Below, piece after piece: positions 23,314-35,290 of a DNA stretch of 64,000 nucleotides. This stretch comes from Fallopia convolvulus (lineage: Eukaryota; Streptophyta; Magnoliopsida; Caryophyllales; Polygonaceae). Position 1 is the stretch's first letter, and each line of letters begins with the position of its first letter. The DNA lies in assembly GCA_964016875.1 (NCBI GenBank), contig OZ024721.1, positions 6,081,001-6,145,000 of the forward strand, read 5' to 3'. The notes beneath the pieces were generated by a model. The model had not been told where the DNA came from and did not search any database. It was given only the letters and a program-made list of their open reading frames with translations. The translations under genes were made by a program, and so were the position numbers.

Positions 23314-23945
23314 TCAAAAGGACGAGGTCCTAACTCTCTAAGCGAACGAGGTTCGCTAACTCTCAAAGGACGAGGTCTTAACTCTCTATGCGAACGAGGT
23401 TCGCTAACTCTCAAAGGACGAGGTCCTAACTCTCTAAGCGAACGAGGTTCGCTAACTCTCAAAGGACGAGGTCCTAACTCTCTATGCGAGCGAGGTTCGT
23501 TAACTCTCAAAGGACGAGGTCCTAACTCTCTAAGCGAACGAGGTTTGCTAACTCTCAAAGGACGAGCTCCTAACTCTCTATGCGAACGAGGTTCGCTAAC
23601 TCTCAAAGGAAGAGATCCTAACTCTCTAGCGAACGAGGTTCGCTAACTCTCAAAGGACGAGGTCCTAACTCTCTATGCGAACGAGGTTCGCTAACTCTCA
23701 AAGGACGAGGTCCTAACTCTCTAAGCGGATGAGGTTCGCTAACTCTCAAAAGGACGAGGTCCTAACTCTCTAAGCGAACGAGGTTCGCTAACTCTCTAAG
23801 GAACGAGGTCTTAACTCTCTAAAAGGACGAGGTCCTAACTCTCTAAGCGAACGAGGTTTGCTAACTCTCAAAAGGACGAGGTCCTAACTCTCTAAGCGAA
23901 CGATGTCTGCTAACTCTCAAAAGGACGAGGTCCTAACTCCCTTTT
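23314..23945 (+). repeat. 48-bp tandem repeat of alternating hairpins, ~13 copies
   Basis: Each 48-base unit has two dyads around a GAG centre: agcgaac-GAG-gttcgct and aggac-GAG-gtcct, separated by 'aactctc' spacers. For the first eight units the variants 'ctaagcg' and 'ctatgcg' mostly alternate, indicating a 96-bp higher-order unit. Later units drift and one is shortened. Peptides read from it (for example repeats of SERGSLTLKGRGPNSL) are artefacts of the array unless shown to be expressed. Confidence 0.9.
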
Positions 23946-24486
23946 CAAAGTACGCGCTCTCTACCCGATCCAGAGCTTAGATCGCATTGCATGGTTATAA
24001 CCGATAAAGCGCAAGCATCTTATGCTAGTTGGCGCACCTGTTTATTGTCTCGTTGCCCTCGTGGAACGAGAACACCGAGCCAAGGGGTTGTGATGGTGCT
24101 CGAAATAAACCGATAGATAAACGAGCATAATACGGTAATTATAAAGATAAAAGTCCAAAATAAGAATGATAGTCCATATGAGAAAGATGGGACAAAATAG
24201 GAGTAATGGGCCAAAAGCCAATCTCGGCCCATCTCCATACAATATTCATAGCGTGGCCGAGTTCAATTCAACAACAAATCAATGATAAGCAAAGGCATGC
24301 ATCATGCATGCATGTGTTTTCTACGGAAAGAGTTGCCACCTCATCATGGCCATGCACAATTTAGCTCAAAATGCAATTGAGGCGTCCCACATCGGTTCCA
24401 AACATACAAGCAAGCAACTCTCCATGGTTATATATAGGAAGGCTATAATACAATCTTAAGGATCAAAAAACCTTTCCGGGTTAGGA
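23946..24486. other. Unassigned, no gene seen
   Basis: Contains 'gcgtcccacatcgg' followed by 'atatataggaaggctata' (24385-24450). This promoter-like phrase is frequent in copia LTRs and TRIMs, but no ends were found. Confidence 0.35.
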
Positions 24487-25023
24487 ATCTTTTCCTGTAC
24501 CTAGATTCGATGTGCTTGATATCCGAGTGAGATCGCGCTATGTACGGTATAAAGTCCAAATGGCTTTAATTGTAACGAGGATTACAAAACAATCAGCTGA
24601 AGGGCGGGAAGGAGGAATAATCTATGTACGAAATTTGTTTGGTTGTACGGAATCCCGAGAGTTAGTATTTATTATAATCTCGTTTATAGCGCGGTTGATT
24701 TCGGGTTTCAACAGGAACTATTTGATAACTTTAACTAGTCGAACTACAAATCCATCTTTTCCTGTACCTAGATTCGATGTGCTTGATCTCCGAGTGAGAT
24801 CGCGCTATGTACGGTATAAAGTCCAAATGGCTTTAATTGTAACGAGGATTACAAAACAATCAGCTGAAGGGCGGGAAGGAGGAATAATCTATGTACGAAA
24901 TTCGTTTGGTTGTACGGAATCCCGAGAGTTAGTATTTATTTTAATCTCGTTTATAGCGCGGTTGATTTCGGGTTTCAACAGGAACTATTTGATAACTTTA
25001 ACTAGTCGAACTACAAATCCATC
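24487..25023 (+). repeat. 267-bp tandem duplication carrying one open frame
   Basis: Two head-to-tail copies (24487-24753 and 24754-25020, the last few bases belonging to a third start) differing at three positions. The period is 89 codons, so a frame from 24512 to 25039 (175 residues) crosses both copies without a stop, reading for example RVRSRYVRYKVQMALIVTRI and a hydrophobic LVFIIISFIARLISGF segment. I do not recognise the peptide. All three differences change an amino acid, so there is no sign of purifying selection. Confidence 0.9.
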
Positions 25024-25377
25024 TCCGAGGGAACGATAGAGGTAAAAGTGGTTTTGGAACTATCATACATTCATATCATTCACAACTATCATTGATAAAT
25101 TGCTTTCATAAGTGTTTTTTTTTGCTAAACACTTTTGAAAGGGTTTGTCATAATAAAAAAAGGAGGGAAATTATTGGAACAGTGTTCGAAAACAATGTTC
25201 TTTTCTGAGGTTTGATGATTAATTTTTTTTGGATTTTACGAGTTGTTTTGAAGTGTTTCAAAATGAGCTTGATGAATAAGAACAATAGGAATCAAGGAAA
25301 AACAAAATGAAGAAAGAAGTCTCAAAGGAACTATGTATGTAATTGGAAGAGAACTTGAAGGAATCATTTTTATTAAG

Positions 25378-25620
25378 GGTTTTTCTAGTGTGTGCCCATG
25401 GGCACACACTAACAATGATTAGGTCACCTTAATTAGGAAGGAGAATGTAAATTGAGAAGGGGGAGAGTGTAAATTGAGAAGGGAAATATATAAATAAAGA
25501 AATCATAACTTAATTTTGGAAGAATATTATTTCCCTTTATTATTAATTTTAAAATTATTAAGTAATACTTATCTTTAAACTTCTAATTAAAGAAACATGG
25601 GCACACACTAGAAAAATCCA
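25378..25620. mobile_element. MULE-type MITE, 243 bp
   Basis: Terminal inverted repeats of about 24 bases (ttttctagtgtgtgcccatg and its complement) flanked by a near-perfect 9-base duplication, TTTATTAAG (25369-25377) and TTTATTAAA (25621-25629). The interior is AT-rich and non-coding. Nine-base duplications are diagnostic of Mutator-like elements. Confidence 0.75.
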
Positions 25621-26071
25621 TTTATTAAAGTCGGTTGAAAGCAAACAATGAAAGATTTTATGGAAGTTGGAAGAATCTAGAAGAAATGTCCAAATATGAA
25701 AATTTGAAGATTGTTGAAGGAATGACAAATTTAATGATTGAAAAGATATTCTATCTAAATTTATGATCTAATGAAAAACACATCAATTAGATAGATAGAC
25801 AAGGTTATTTTAGGAAGGAGTCTTAGATTAAAACTATATCTTTCTTGGAAAGAAAAGATATAAGATAATAGGATACACAAAGTTACAAGGAATTCTAAGG
25901 AGAAGTACGTTCGAGCAATTGGTGATCTCGAAGGTGTAAGTGTGCTCTCGGAGCAAAGGGACTGGGACAAGGTTAGTACTTTAGAGGGTTTGGTTGTCTT
26001 GTGTTGATTGATCTTGTTTCTAAGTTAGAGAGTGACTAGGTAGTGTTCTTGTTACTCGGGTAGGTTTCTAG

Positions 26072-26634
26072 TGTTGGGATTATGGAGCCTGATTCAGGAT
26101 TAGGCAGAAAAAGGAGTCAAAGGCGAAGCGAGAGTCGGGTTACTTGCTTGGCAAGTTTGACAGAATCTTCTTTTGGATAGATTGTGTCTTCTATTTTTGG
26201 TAGATGTGATTTTCTATCATTAATGGGTAAAAAATATTAGATATTATGAGAGAATTATGTCTTGGCCTCTTGCGGATATTGGAATATTCTATCCTTGCAA
26301 ATATCTTGTTTCCATCTTTTAGGCCTTGTGTTCTCTATTTAAACCCAACTGGATTATTGTAATTAGTGTACTAGGTTAAGCAGTGTGCTGAAAACCAGAG
26401 AGCAGAGAGAGGGAAAAATCAAAGTGCTAGAGAGATTAGGTTGGACTATCAGGTCCTGTAATCCTTGTAAGTCTCAGATCTAGTGGATGTCCCTGACTTG
26501 GTAGTGCCCCCAGACGTAGTCATTCTGACGAACCGGGTCAAAAAATTCTCTTGCTTTCGCCTTTCTTTATTTCTTACTTCTCTTGTGGATCTGTGTTGCC
26601 GTTATTGTTACTAGTAGGTGACGATTTTCCCAAC
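26072..26634 (+). mobile_element. Solo LTR, Ty1/copia type, 563 bp
   Basis: Starts TGTTGGGATTATGG and ends ttttcccaac (the final A of the usual ...AACA is lost). The 5-base duplication TCTAG lies at 26067-26071 and 26635-26639. Internal landmarks are a TATA-like/leader region near 26330 and 'ctgacttggtagtgccc'. No internal domain remains, so LTR-LTR recombination removed the body. Confidence 0.78.
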
Positions 26635-26823
26635 TCTAGAACTGAGAAGTCCGCAATCCCGCCTTTGTAATTGAATGAACAATCAATAATACAAGAAGGT
26701 CATTCAATTTTTTTAAAAGGAAGATAAATGTTTACCCATTCAACTATTAGGTTGACGTTGAATCTCTCTATAAGTAATCGTGTATGTTTACCTGCTTTAT
26801 ATTATTTCCGCTACCCACAGTTC

Positions 26824-29492
26824 TGTAATAACTGCGGTTTTTGAGGATATTTTTGAATTTTTCTCGGATATCCTTTTAACCTTTTTGGTCCGTTTTAACG
26901 CTTAATCCGATATTTTTATTGGAGATTAAATCCTAGAAAATTGTTGGTGATATCCTAAAATCACAAGGAAATGATTTTATAGATCGGTGTGAATTCTAGG
27001 ATTTTTCGTTGGAAAAAGAATATTTATTGGATAAGCCGTTTTTTTAAATATGTACCGGAAAGGATTTAAAATACGAAACGGAAGCCTTAAAAATTGAAGG
27101 TAGCATGATAAAATCATGAAAAATTGATTTTATTGGTCTACATAATTTACGGGACGTTTTTCGTTTAGTGAGTTTTTCCACCCGAGGTACATAATTTTAC
27201 CGCTTTATCGCGAGTCCCGTTTCGAGACGGGAAATTCGATTAGGCCGCCTTACATGTCTTAGTGGGGAAGGAAAAGCTGAATTTTACAAGATATGTACGT
27301 ATAGTGCAAAAGTCTAACAAATTGACAGAGGAAAGATTGAGAGATAAGGACGACGACGGACTCGGTTGCTCGAACGCCTCTTCACCGCCGGTGGGCTGCT
27401 GCTGCTGCCATGTTTATGGAAGGAGAGGAATCAAGGACGGGATGACGACGGCGAGCTCGGGAGAAGTAAACGTCACCGCCGGTCATCTTTTCGCCTCGCC
27501 AAGCGACATCGCCGACGATCGATAGCTTGTGCGACCACCACCCATCGCAAGGGCCATCGTCGGGCAACTCCTAGCCACCCTCGGGCTCGGGGATCGAGCC
27601 ATGATCGAGCCAAACGAGCCATGGGCTCGAGTGAAGGTATATACGATCGAAATTAATTAGCGGGTTGATTACGGAGCCACCGTAAGGGTCTTTCGACTCC
27701 GCTTTGCTAATTAAATTTATGGTTTTTATAATCTTGACGTTGATACGGTTCCACAGGTTCGAACCGCTCGTGAAACGGACGTCCGGATCTTCCGTTATAG
27801 CGAAGACAAGTTTTGGATACCGATTGGCAGGTAAAGGACTTCGGATAATTACTCAGGATTCGTTGTTAATCCGTTTGATCCGAGATTTGGTAATCTTTAA
27901 GAACTGTTGTTGGTGACAATTTTTATTTAGAAAATTGTTTCAAAAGTGAAGCGGATAATTAGTTATAATTCCGCCAAGATGACTCCTTGAAGCATGATAA
28001 CTAAGGATTTATTATATATCGATATTCGGAAATTAAATCGTTTATCGATTAGGAAGTTGTAGGAGTTGAGAATACAACTAAGAAGTGTTTCTGTGAGCTC
28101 GTTGCTGAGAAATCCTTTTGTTATATTGTCAGAGGGATGATACAGATTACTGTTGGAATTGCCAAGGACGTCGAGCACGCCTTATAAGGCAAGTGGACGA
28201 TTCTCTCTTGCGTTATTGTTATTAAATGAGGAATTGGACCCCATTTAATATTTGCATTGGGAACAACTTGTATGATTAATAAAATATGATAGGTTGTTAT
28301 ATTTGTTAGAAATAATGACCATGTTGTTTATTCAGTTTCGCGTTAGAACTGGATTTAGGTCCGTTATGTGTGACCTTGTTTGTTGTCTCATGCTGAGAAA
28401 TTATTGTGAAGTAAGTTAGTTTTTCAGGGGTAGGAGCCGAGTCTCCGATGACCTCTTTATAACACAGTCTATGTTGGGAGGTTTAGCTCGTTACTATCAT
28501 ATCCCAACATTCGGGTCATGACTCATACCTCACTCAACGCTGGAAGAGGTGTTTATGCACTCTAGCTAAGTGCAAATTGGTACTAGGTGTTCGTCAATGA
28601 TCATGGATTTCGTCCCTCTCATCTTGACGTCTCCATGTACAGGTGGATTCTCTGCGGTTTTAGCCGCTTAAAAGTTACCAACATGTTTGTGAAAAGTTCT
28701 GAAAGTAATGAAGATAAGTGCGTTAGGCACATTAATGTACCCGAATGGTTAGTCTATTCGATAACCATTCTTGCTTCCGGTTATGAATGATTCTTAATCA
28801 AACTTTGATTAAGTTAATCTGAATAGTCGATGGAGGCTTTTCAAAATGTTATGTGATGAATATGAGATTCCCAACAATTGTTTATGCTTCTTAAAGAAAC
28901 CACAAGCGGTGGTGTTCTCTCTTTTGATTATGCGAGTCTCCTTCTTATTCTCTATAAGACTGCTAACTGTTGGATCATAATCCGAGTCTATTCGGATTTT
29001 GGATGCCAATATGTTTAGTTACAACCATAAGAACCAAGTTAGTTTCTCCGCTTGCTAGTCTATCATTAGACTAACCCATCCATTTTCTTTTCTTTTATTT
29101 GGTTGGCTGGTGTCCACCGTTGGTTTACGATACATCAGGTTCTTTTTGGAAGTTGATTCAAGAGGCGGATTCAGATGTTTGAAGCTCCAGAAGTTGAAGA
29201 AAGATTTCCAATGGCTATACTTGAGTGAAGATCATGATTGAACTACTTCAAAGCGAAGTTGAGTTTCAGAAATAAGAACTCAAGGAAGACTTGTTGAAGA
29301 TTTTTGTTAAATAGAAGATTGTTCTATTTATTTATTCTTTTAAGTCAAGGTTTGTATAAGACAAATTATATTTATTCCGCTGTAATGTTTCTTTTAGTTT
29401 GTTCAGTTAGTTTAAAGCCTTGGGTAGCTTCGGTTTAGTCTTAATCGGGGTTACTGGCGGTAATACCTCCAGGGTAGGAAGGGGGTGTTACA
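26824..29492 (+). mobile_element. Solo LTR, chromoviral Ty3/gypsy type, 2669 bp
   Basis: Starts TGTAATAACTGCGG, ends GGGGGTGTTACA, and is bounded by a perfect 5-base duplication AGTTC (26819-26823, 29493-29497). The 3' part shares phrases with the LTR ending at 59188: 'ggctggtgtccaycg', 'acacatcagg', 'gccttgggt' and 'actggyggtaatayc'. This indicates related families. GC-rich frames at 27262-27656 are LTR sequence, not genes. Confidence 0.88.
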
Positions 29493-29520
29493 AGTTCCTT
29501 GACTGATTCTAACACACTTA

Positions 29521-30448
29521 GATGCTTCACTTACTAACATGTTGATTTCAACTAGTAACACGCTAATTTCTCATCCTCAAATCAACTTCTTTTTTTTTGG
29601 TGAAACTTGATTTCTACTGGTCTCTTTTTTTTGTAGGAAGGAGAGGCGACACTCTCCGGCCTCTCAAGGGGGCATTTGATTTCTACTAGTCTTAAGGCCA
29701 AGCAAAGACATCCTAACTGATTTCATCGTATTCTTCTTCTATATTAACCGGAGAGAGGGATTTAGTGAAAGTTAAAAGTCCAATTTTTCGTATTGCAAAG
29801 ATATCATTCTCGTCGTTTAGTTCATGTATTTACAAAGGATTGCTGGGGCCCCGTTTGGATGCCCATCAAAATTGGGCTAAATCGCAGAAAAATTGGGCCA
29901 AATACACACTAGGTCCTGTCCATTTGCACATTTGTTTTATGATCCTTTCAATTCAGGAATTTTTATTTCTCGAGCATCAAAAACTTCTGAAATTGGCTTC
30001 TTGCAAAAGTTCCTTAGGTAGTTTGCAAAAGTTCCTTAGGCTTCTTGATGAACTATGAAGTTAGAAATATAGTTTTTTTTTATAATGTACCTTTTGGGTG
30101 CAAATTAAGGATATTTAATTTAGAAACTAAAAACTCTCAAAGTAAAATAATAAACCCTATAAAAATTATTACAAAAATCAAATTTTAATCAAATATTTCC
30201 ATTTAAGGATTCTTATATAGAAAAATCGTAGAAGTATTTGCATACTTGCAAAAGTTCTTTTCTTACTTGGCATAAATGGCAAGTTGGAATGTCCTTGGGC
30301 AGTTTGCAAAAGTCAGTAGCTCAAATTCAAATGCATATATGTACATGAATTATAAGTTGTATAAAGTGGCTGCATTGATAAATAAGATGGTGAACCTGAT
30401 TTTTCGCTCTTGAAAATTAGTACAACTTTAACCCATTGCAGGATCAGT
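29521..30448. other. Unassigned, no gene seen
   Basis: AT-rich sequence. A 97-codon frame at 29765-30058 has no recognisable domain. Phrases such as 'tgcaaaagttcctta' recur a few times near 30005-30320. Confidence 0.4.
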
Positions 30449-30453
30449 GATTG

Positions 30454-30835
30454 TGATACGGACGGCATTGGAAATACGAGACCGGTTCGGATTCGTCGTC
30501 ACCCGAAACGATACGAGGATTAATATTTTAGATATTTTTATAGTTTATATATTTCGAACATTATTAGTATTTTATGTAATTTTTATAAACTAGAGCTTTC
30601 CTCTCTTTTCGGGTTTTCTTTACGGTTCTTTCCCGGGACGCCTTTTTTGAACCGTTAGGGCTTAGGTATAAATACTCTTGGTTTCACTTCTTATAATTTA
30701 TCCAAGAATAGTTTTGCCCAAAATTCCTTTAATTCTCTCTTTACTGTTTATCCCGAGTCGGAGTCCACACCGGGCTAGGCTCAAACCCCTTGACCAACAA
30801 AGGTTCGATACGCGGTCCACACCGGGCTCGTATCA
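30454..30835 (+). repeat. 5' LTR of the chromovirus, with TATA box
   Basis: TGATACGGACGG...GGGCTCGTATCA. A TATA box (tataaata, 30667-30674) lies in mid-LTR. Directly after the LTR, 'tggtgctttcatcttg' (from 30838) is the probable primer-binding site; the tRNA it matches was not determined. Confidence 0.92.
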
Positions 30836-30860
30836 ACTGGTGCTTTCATCTTGAACCACC

Positions 30861-32271
30861 ATGTCTACACCGACGGATGACACCGCCACCACACCCGATC
30901 TGCGTGAATTGATGCTTCAACTGACCGATCAGATTCAGACGCTTCGATGCGATCTCGATCTGTAGAAGGCTAGCAACGCTAATCTGCGCGAACTGGTTCA
31001 GGGACCACCGAACCCTAGTGCCGCCATCGCTGCAATGCCGATCGCCGCCGCCCCGTCCTCGCAATCTCTCGCGGGTTGGCCGCCGAACACAAACCCTAAT
31101 TCCGCACCGCCCAACACCACGGGCTGGCTGCAGCCGGCATGGGTCGCCAGCGGTGCCCCACCATCGTCGTTGGGTTGGCCGCCACTGAGCGCTACTCCAG
31201 GGCCCTCCAATCTGCCCTCGGCTTCGACAACTTGGGCCGTACGCCAAACCCCGGTGTCGAACGGGTTTTTCCACCGCGATCCATGTGCGAACCCCCAGTC
31301 ACTTAATCCGGATAATCGGGTTACAATTAGGGCTCCACCGGGACACGAGAGCCTTCCGAAAATGCGTGTAAATCCTCCTCGCTTCAATGGCACGGATCGG
31401 AATGGGTGGATTTTTGAAACTGCAAGCCTATTTCGATTACTTCTACACAGCCGATCATGATCGATTGAGACTCGTCGGAATGCTGTTTGATCACCCTGCA
31501 TCCGACTGGTTCCGCTATCAACGTCACAATTATTGTGGTGAAACGTGGTCTGCTTTCTTGCGCTCCATCCAACAACGTTTTGACCCGACATATTATGAAG
31601 ATTATGTCGGACATTTGGCCAATCTGAAACGAAAAACGACGGTCATTGATTATCAATAAGAATTTGAAGCTTTGTTGAACAAGGTTACTGGCTTATCTGA
31701 AACTACACTGGTATCTTTATTCAAAGCAGGTTTAAAACAACCAATCCGCCGGGAGTTGAATTTGAGAAATCCGGTGGCGTTAGCGGAAGCCTTTGTGTTA
31801 GCGCGAGAGCTCGCCGCGTCGTTTGTCGATACTACGGCGCCTTGGACAACGAATCGCCGCACATGGTCACCAGCCGAAGGACGCCAGGCGACTCCACCAC
31901 CGAAAACACAGCCGACGCCTCTACCATCTCCGGCCAAAGCAACACCGACCCCGTCTAACTCTAACGATAATTACTCCACTCTTCCAATTAAACGTGTTAC
32001 TATGGCTGAACGTGATGAACATACTAAAAAAGGCTTGTGTTGGAATTGTGATGAGAGGTACACACGGGGACATCGTTGTACACCAAAATTTCTGGCGTTA
32101 TTAAGCTGTGATGGAAGTGAGGAAGACGACATCGAAGATGAACATGAAGAACTCGCTGTCACGGGGGATATCTCAAGCCTCAATTCTATGGAGGGTCTTC
32201 CGAATCCACGTTCTTTGAAATTAACCGGAGATATTACGGGGCTTATCTGTTGTGCACACATCAATGTCTGA
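30861..32271 (+). pseudogene. gag: gag region of the chromovirus
   Basis: Opens MSTPTDDTATTPDLRELMLQ, 25 bases after the LTR. It contains a Pro/Ala-rich linker, the retrotransposon gag core (for example YFDYFYTADHDRLRLVGMLF and WSAFLRSIQQRFDP) and a CCHC-like zinc knuckle CWNCDERYTRGHRC (about 32038-32079). Lesions are a TAG at 30963-30965, a frame change near 31412-31418 (the core continues in the next frame) and a TAA at 31657-31659, probably from CAA. Gag would form the cytoplasmic capsid that packages element RNA; none can be made intact here. The 3' end runs into a deletion that removes the protease core. Confidence 0.9.
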
Positions 32272-35007
32272 GTACCGCCATCTGTTTGCAAGGGCACACT
32301 TTCTCTATTGATTTATATGTCCTGGCTGTTCATGGACCGCAGGTTGTTCTCGGCGTTCAATGGCTGCAGACGCTGGGTACTGTCGCTCATGATTACGCTA
32401 AATTAACTATGCAGTTCTCTTGGAATGATGCTACTGTGTTTCTGAAAGGCGACAGGCAATTTCCGAAACAAATTTCTATGTCCGCACTTCACTCTCTATG
32501 CGCTTCTGACGCGATCCTGGAGTGTTTTGAGCTTCTGAGTATTTCTCCAACATCGTCCCCTGTGATGGACGAATTTCCGGCAGACTTAATTCCGGAATTG
32601 CGTGACGTACTCACGCGCCACTCTGCCGTGTTTTCTGTGCCGGAGGGCCTTCCACCGCCGCGAATTTGGGACCACCATATCCATTTACAACCGGGATCTA
32701 AACCCGTCAATGTCCGTCCCTACCGTTATCCGCACTTTCAGAAATCAGAAATTGAACGGCAGGTGAAAGCGATGATGGATCAGGGAATTATTCAACACAT
32801 CACAAGTCTGTTTTCTTCCCCAGCAATTCTAGTAAAAAAGAAAGACGGCAGCTTCCGCTTCTACATCGATTACAGAGCACTTAATAATATCACGGTTGCA
32901 GATAAGTTCCCTATTCCCACCGCTGATGAACTTTTTGATGAATTACGCCATGCAGTTATTTTTACTAAGCTTGATCTTCGTTCAGGATATCATCAAATCC
33001 GAATGCACTCTGCTGATATTTATAAGACCGCTTTTCGGACGCATGATGGTCATTTTGAGTTTTTAGTCATGCCATTCGGACTGACTAATGCCCCCATCAA
33101 CTTTTCAGGCGGCTATGAATCACTTGTTTGCTCAGTATTTACGAGATTTCGTTATTGTCTTTTTTGACGATATTCTGATCTATAGCCCATCTGTTGAAGA
33201 TCATGCTAACCACCTTGATACTGTCTTACAGATTCTTCAGTCTAATCACTTCTTTATTAAGGGTTCCAAGTGTTCTTTTGGTACGGCTAGAGTGGAGTAC
33301 CTGGGCCATATTGTGTCCGCAGGCAACCTGTTAGCGGATCCGGCAAAGTTGTCAGCCATGTCTGATTGGCCGACACCTCGATCGATTAAGCAATTGCGGG
33401 GCTTCCTTGATTTGACAGGCTATTACAGGAAATTCATTCGCAATTATGCTCTGCTCGCAGCTCCCTTGATTGACCTTTTGAAGAAAGATAAATTTACTTG
33501 GTCGGAATCGGCCGCCTTAGCCTTTCAGCGCTTGAAAGAAGCCATGCTGAGCCCGCCTATTCTGCAATTACCCTATTTCTCCAAGGACTTTGTTGTGGAA
33601 ACGGATGCTTCTAACGCAGGTGTGGGCACCGTGCTTTTACAGGATGAACGACCACTGGCATTTTTCAGTAAGAAATTGGGTCCTCGCCGCCGCGGGTCTT
33701 CCGTATATCATAGAGAGCTCTTTGCTATTGTTTCTGCTGTTCAGAAATGGTGACAATATTTGCTTGGCCGTGAGTTTCTGATTCGCAGTGATCAGAAAAG
33801 TCTTAAAGAGCTCCTTACTCAAGTTATTCAGACCCCTGATCAGCAATTCTTTATGCGAAAGCTTATGGGTTACAAATTTCGCATTGAATATAAGTCCGGC
33901 GCTAGCAACCGCGTGGCTGACGCCCTTTCGAGATGCATAATTGATGATGACGCCGTGCTTTCTCAGTTGTTGTCGTTCTCGGCGCCTCTTCCATACGTGC
34001 TACAACGCTTACGTCAAGAAAATACTGTTCTGCCTGATCTGCAGGCGTGGCACGCCGAGTCCAGTTCCGGCACATTGGCCGCCCCATTTCAAGTACACGA
34101 CGAGATTCTTTACTATGGCCATCGTTTGGTGATGGGCGCTGCCTCTCCCCTCAAGGCCGAGATTCTGGCCGAATTCCACGCCTCACCCACTGCCGGCCAT
34201 CTAGGCGTGGATCGCACTTTCCGTCGCGTCGCCGAGGTATTCTTTTGGAAGGGTATGCGCGCTGATGTAAAGCGCTTTGTGGACTCGTGTTTGATATGTC
34301 AGTCCACCAAATACAGTACTAGTAAACCAGCCGGATTACTTCAGCCTCTGCTTGTGCCTCAACAAGTTTGGGACGACGTGTCCATGGATTTCATTACGAG
34401 ATTGCCTTCGTCCCGTGGTAATACTACTATTTTAGTGGTCGTTGATCGACTCTCCAAATATGCACATTTCGGCGCACTAGGGACTTCATTTGACGCCCCA
34501 CGCGTGGCTGCTTTGTTTGTGGATCTCGTGGTTAAACTTCATGGTATTCCGACTTCTATTAAATCCGACAGGGATCTTATTTTTCGTAGTGCATTTTGGT
34601 CAGAATTACACCGTTTGAGTGGCACTAAATTGCGCCATAGCACAGCTTATCATCCGCAGACGGATGGCCTGACAGAAGTCAAGAATCGTGGTTTGGAACA
34701 ATATCTCCGTGCTTTTACCCAGGGTCGGCCGCGACGTTGGTTTGATTTCCTTCCATGGGCCGAGCTTGCCTTGAATTCTATGATTCATGAGGGCCTCGGC
34801 ATGTCACCCTTCAAAGCGCTGTACGGCCGAGACGCACCGCCGATTGTGCGGGCTACCATTCCCGTGGGCCCCCCTACACCGGCGGCTGAGGCCATGCGTG
34901 ATCGGGAACAGGCCACCACATGGGCAATTCAGCTTGTGCCAGCTCGTGTTGGGCAAAACGGAGGGCTGTTGTCTTCGTGTGCAGCCAACGAGGGTGGGCT
35001 ACTATAG
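32250..35007 (+). pseudogene. pol: pol region: RT, RNase H, integrase (5' part)
   Basis: The reverse transcriptase is recognisable from FYIDYRALNNITVADKFPIP, FTKLDLRSGYHQIRM, VMPFGLTNAP and the active-site box FFDDILIYS. A frameshift near 33098-33106 splits it. RNase H follows (VVETDASNAGVGTVL) and is cut by a TGA at 33751-33753, which fits CGA to TGA decay. Integrase has CLICQ of the zinc-binding region and the DDE core in SMDFITRLPSS, KSDRDLIF and GLTEVKNRGLEQYL. Upstream, the protease motif with its catalytic Asp expected after residues ...LTGDITG is missing, a deletion near 32240-32275. The frame is lost at about 34990-35007, where foreign sequence begins. Confidence 0.93.
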
Positions 35008-35164
35008 TATCTTCGCTTTCTCAGCAACATGGCGTATGATGACGACGGAATGATGGTGGCGGCGCCGGAGTTATCAAACTGAAGCAGGAGGTGGCTGCTC
35101 CACTTTGTGAGAAAGACAAAGTCCAATTCACATATTATAATATACTTGTTTCCTCATAAGACTA

Positions 35165-35290
35165 GAAAACAAGCTAGTGGAATTGGTTTAGACCATCTTA
35201 TCTCCTTGCACGAGAGCTTGGGTTCGAGTCTCATGAAAGAAACTCTTCTTCTTTTTACCACTCTACCATATAACTTTGTTACACTTTTTA
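35165..35290 (+). other. tRNA-box remnant, possible SINE
   Basis: 'ggaattggtttagacc' followed by 'cttgggttcgagtctcatga' resembles A- and B-box spacing of a tRNA-derived SINE head, ending in a T-rich stretch. No target duplication was found. Confidence 0.3.

Larger units (their letters stand above)
25166..29520 (+). mobile_element. SIRE-like LTR broken by three nested insertions (tentative)
   Basis: Pieces at 25166-25377, 25630-26071, 26640-26823 and 29498-29520 read as one LTR once the nested elements are removed. They start with 'ttggaacagtgttcg', have a transcript-leader-like middle, and end near 'atttccgctacccacagttcc', which resembles the tail of the LTR at 21869-22722. Family assignment is by wording only. 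Confidence 0.4.

Noticed and set aside
22737..23646. Long repeat proteins of 289 and 238 codons on opposite strands
   Set aside because: They arise from the minisatellite arrays, whose periods favour open frames on both strands; no domain or start context supports them.
23314..23945. CRISPR-like array
   Set aside because: Units are contiguous with no unique spacers, and the genome is a plant nuclear one; this is a minisatellite.
27262..27656. Open frames resembling short basic proteins
   Set aside because: They lie inside a solo LTR bounded by a perfect AGTTC duplication.
34606..35126. Host gene fragment captured at the integrase break (short frames such as MAYDDDGMMVAAPELSN)
   Set aside because: Too short and unsupported by any recognised domain or splice signals.
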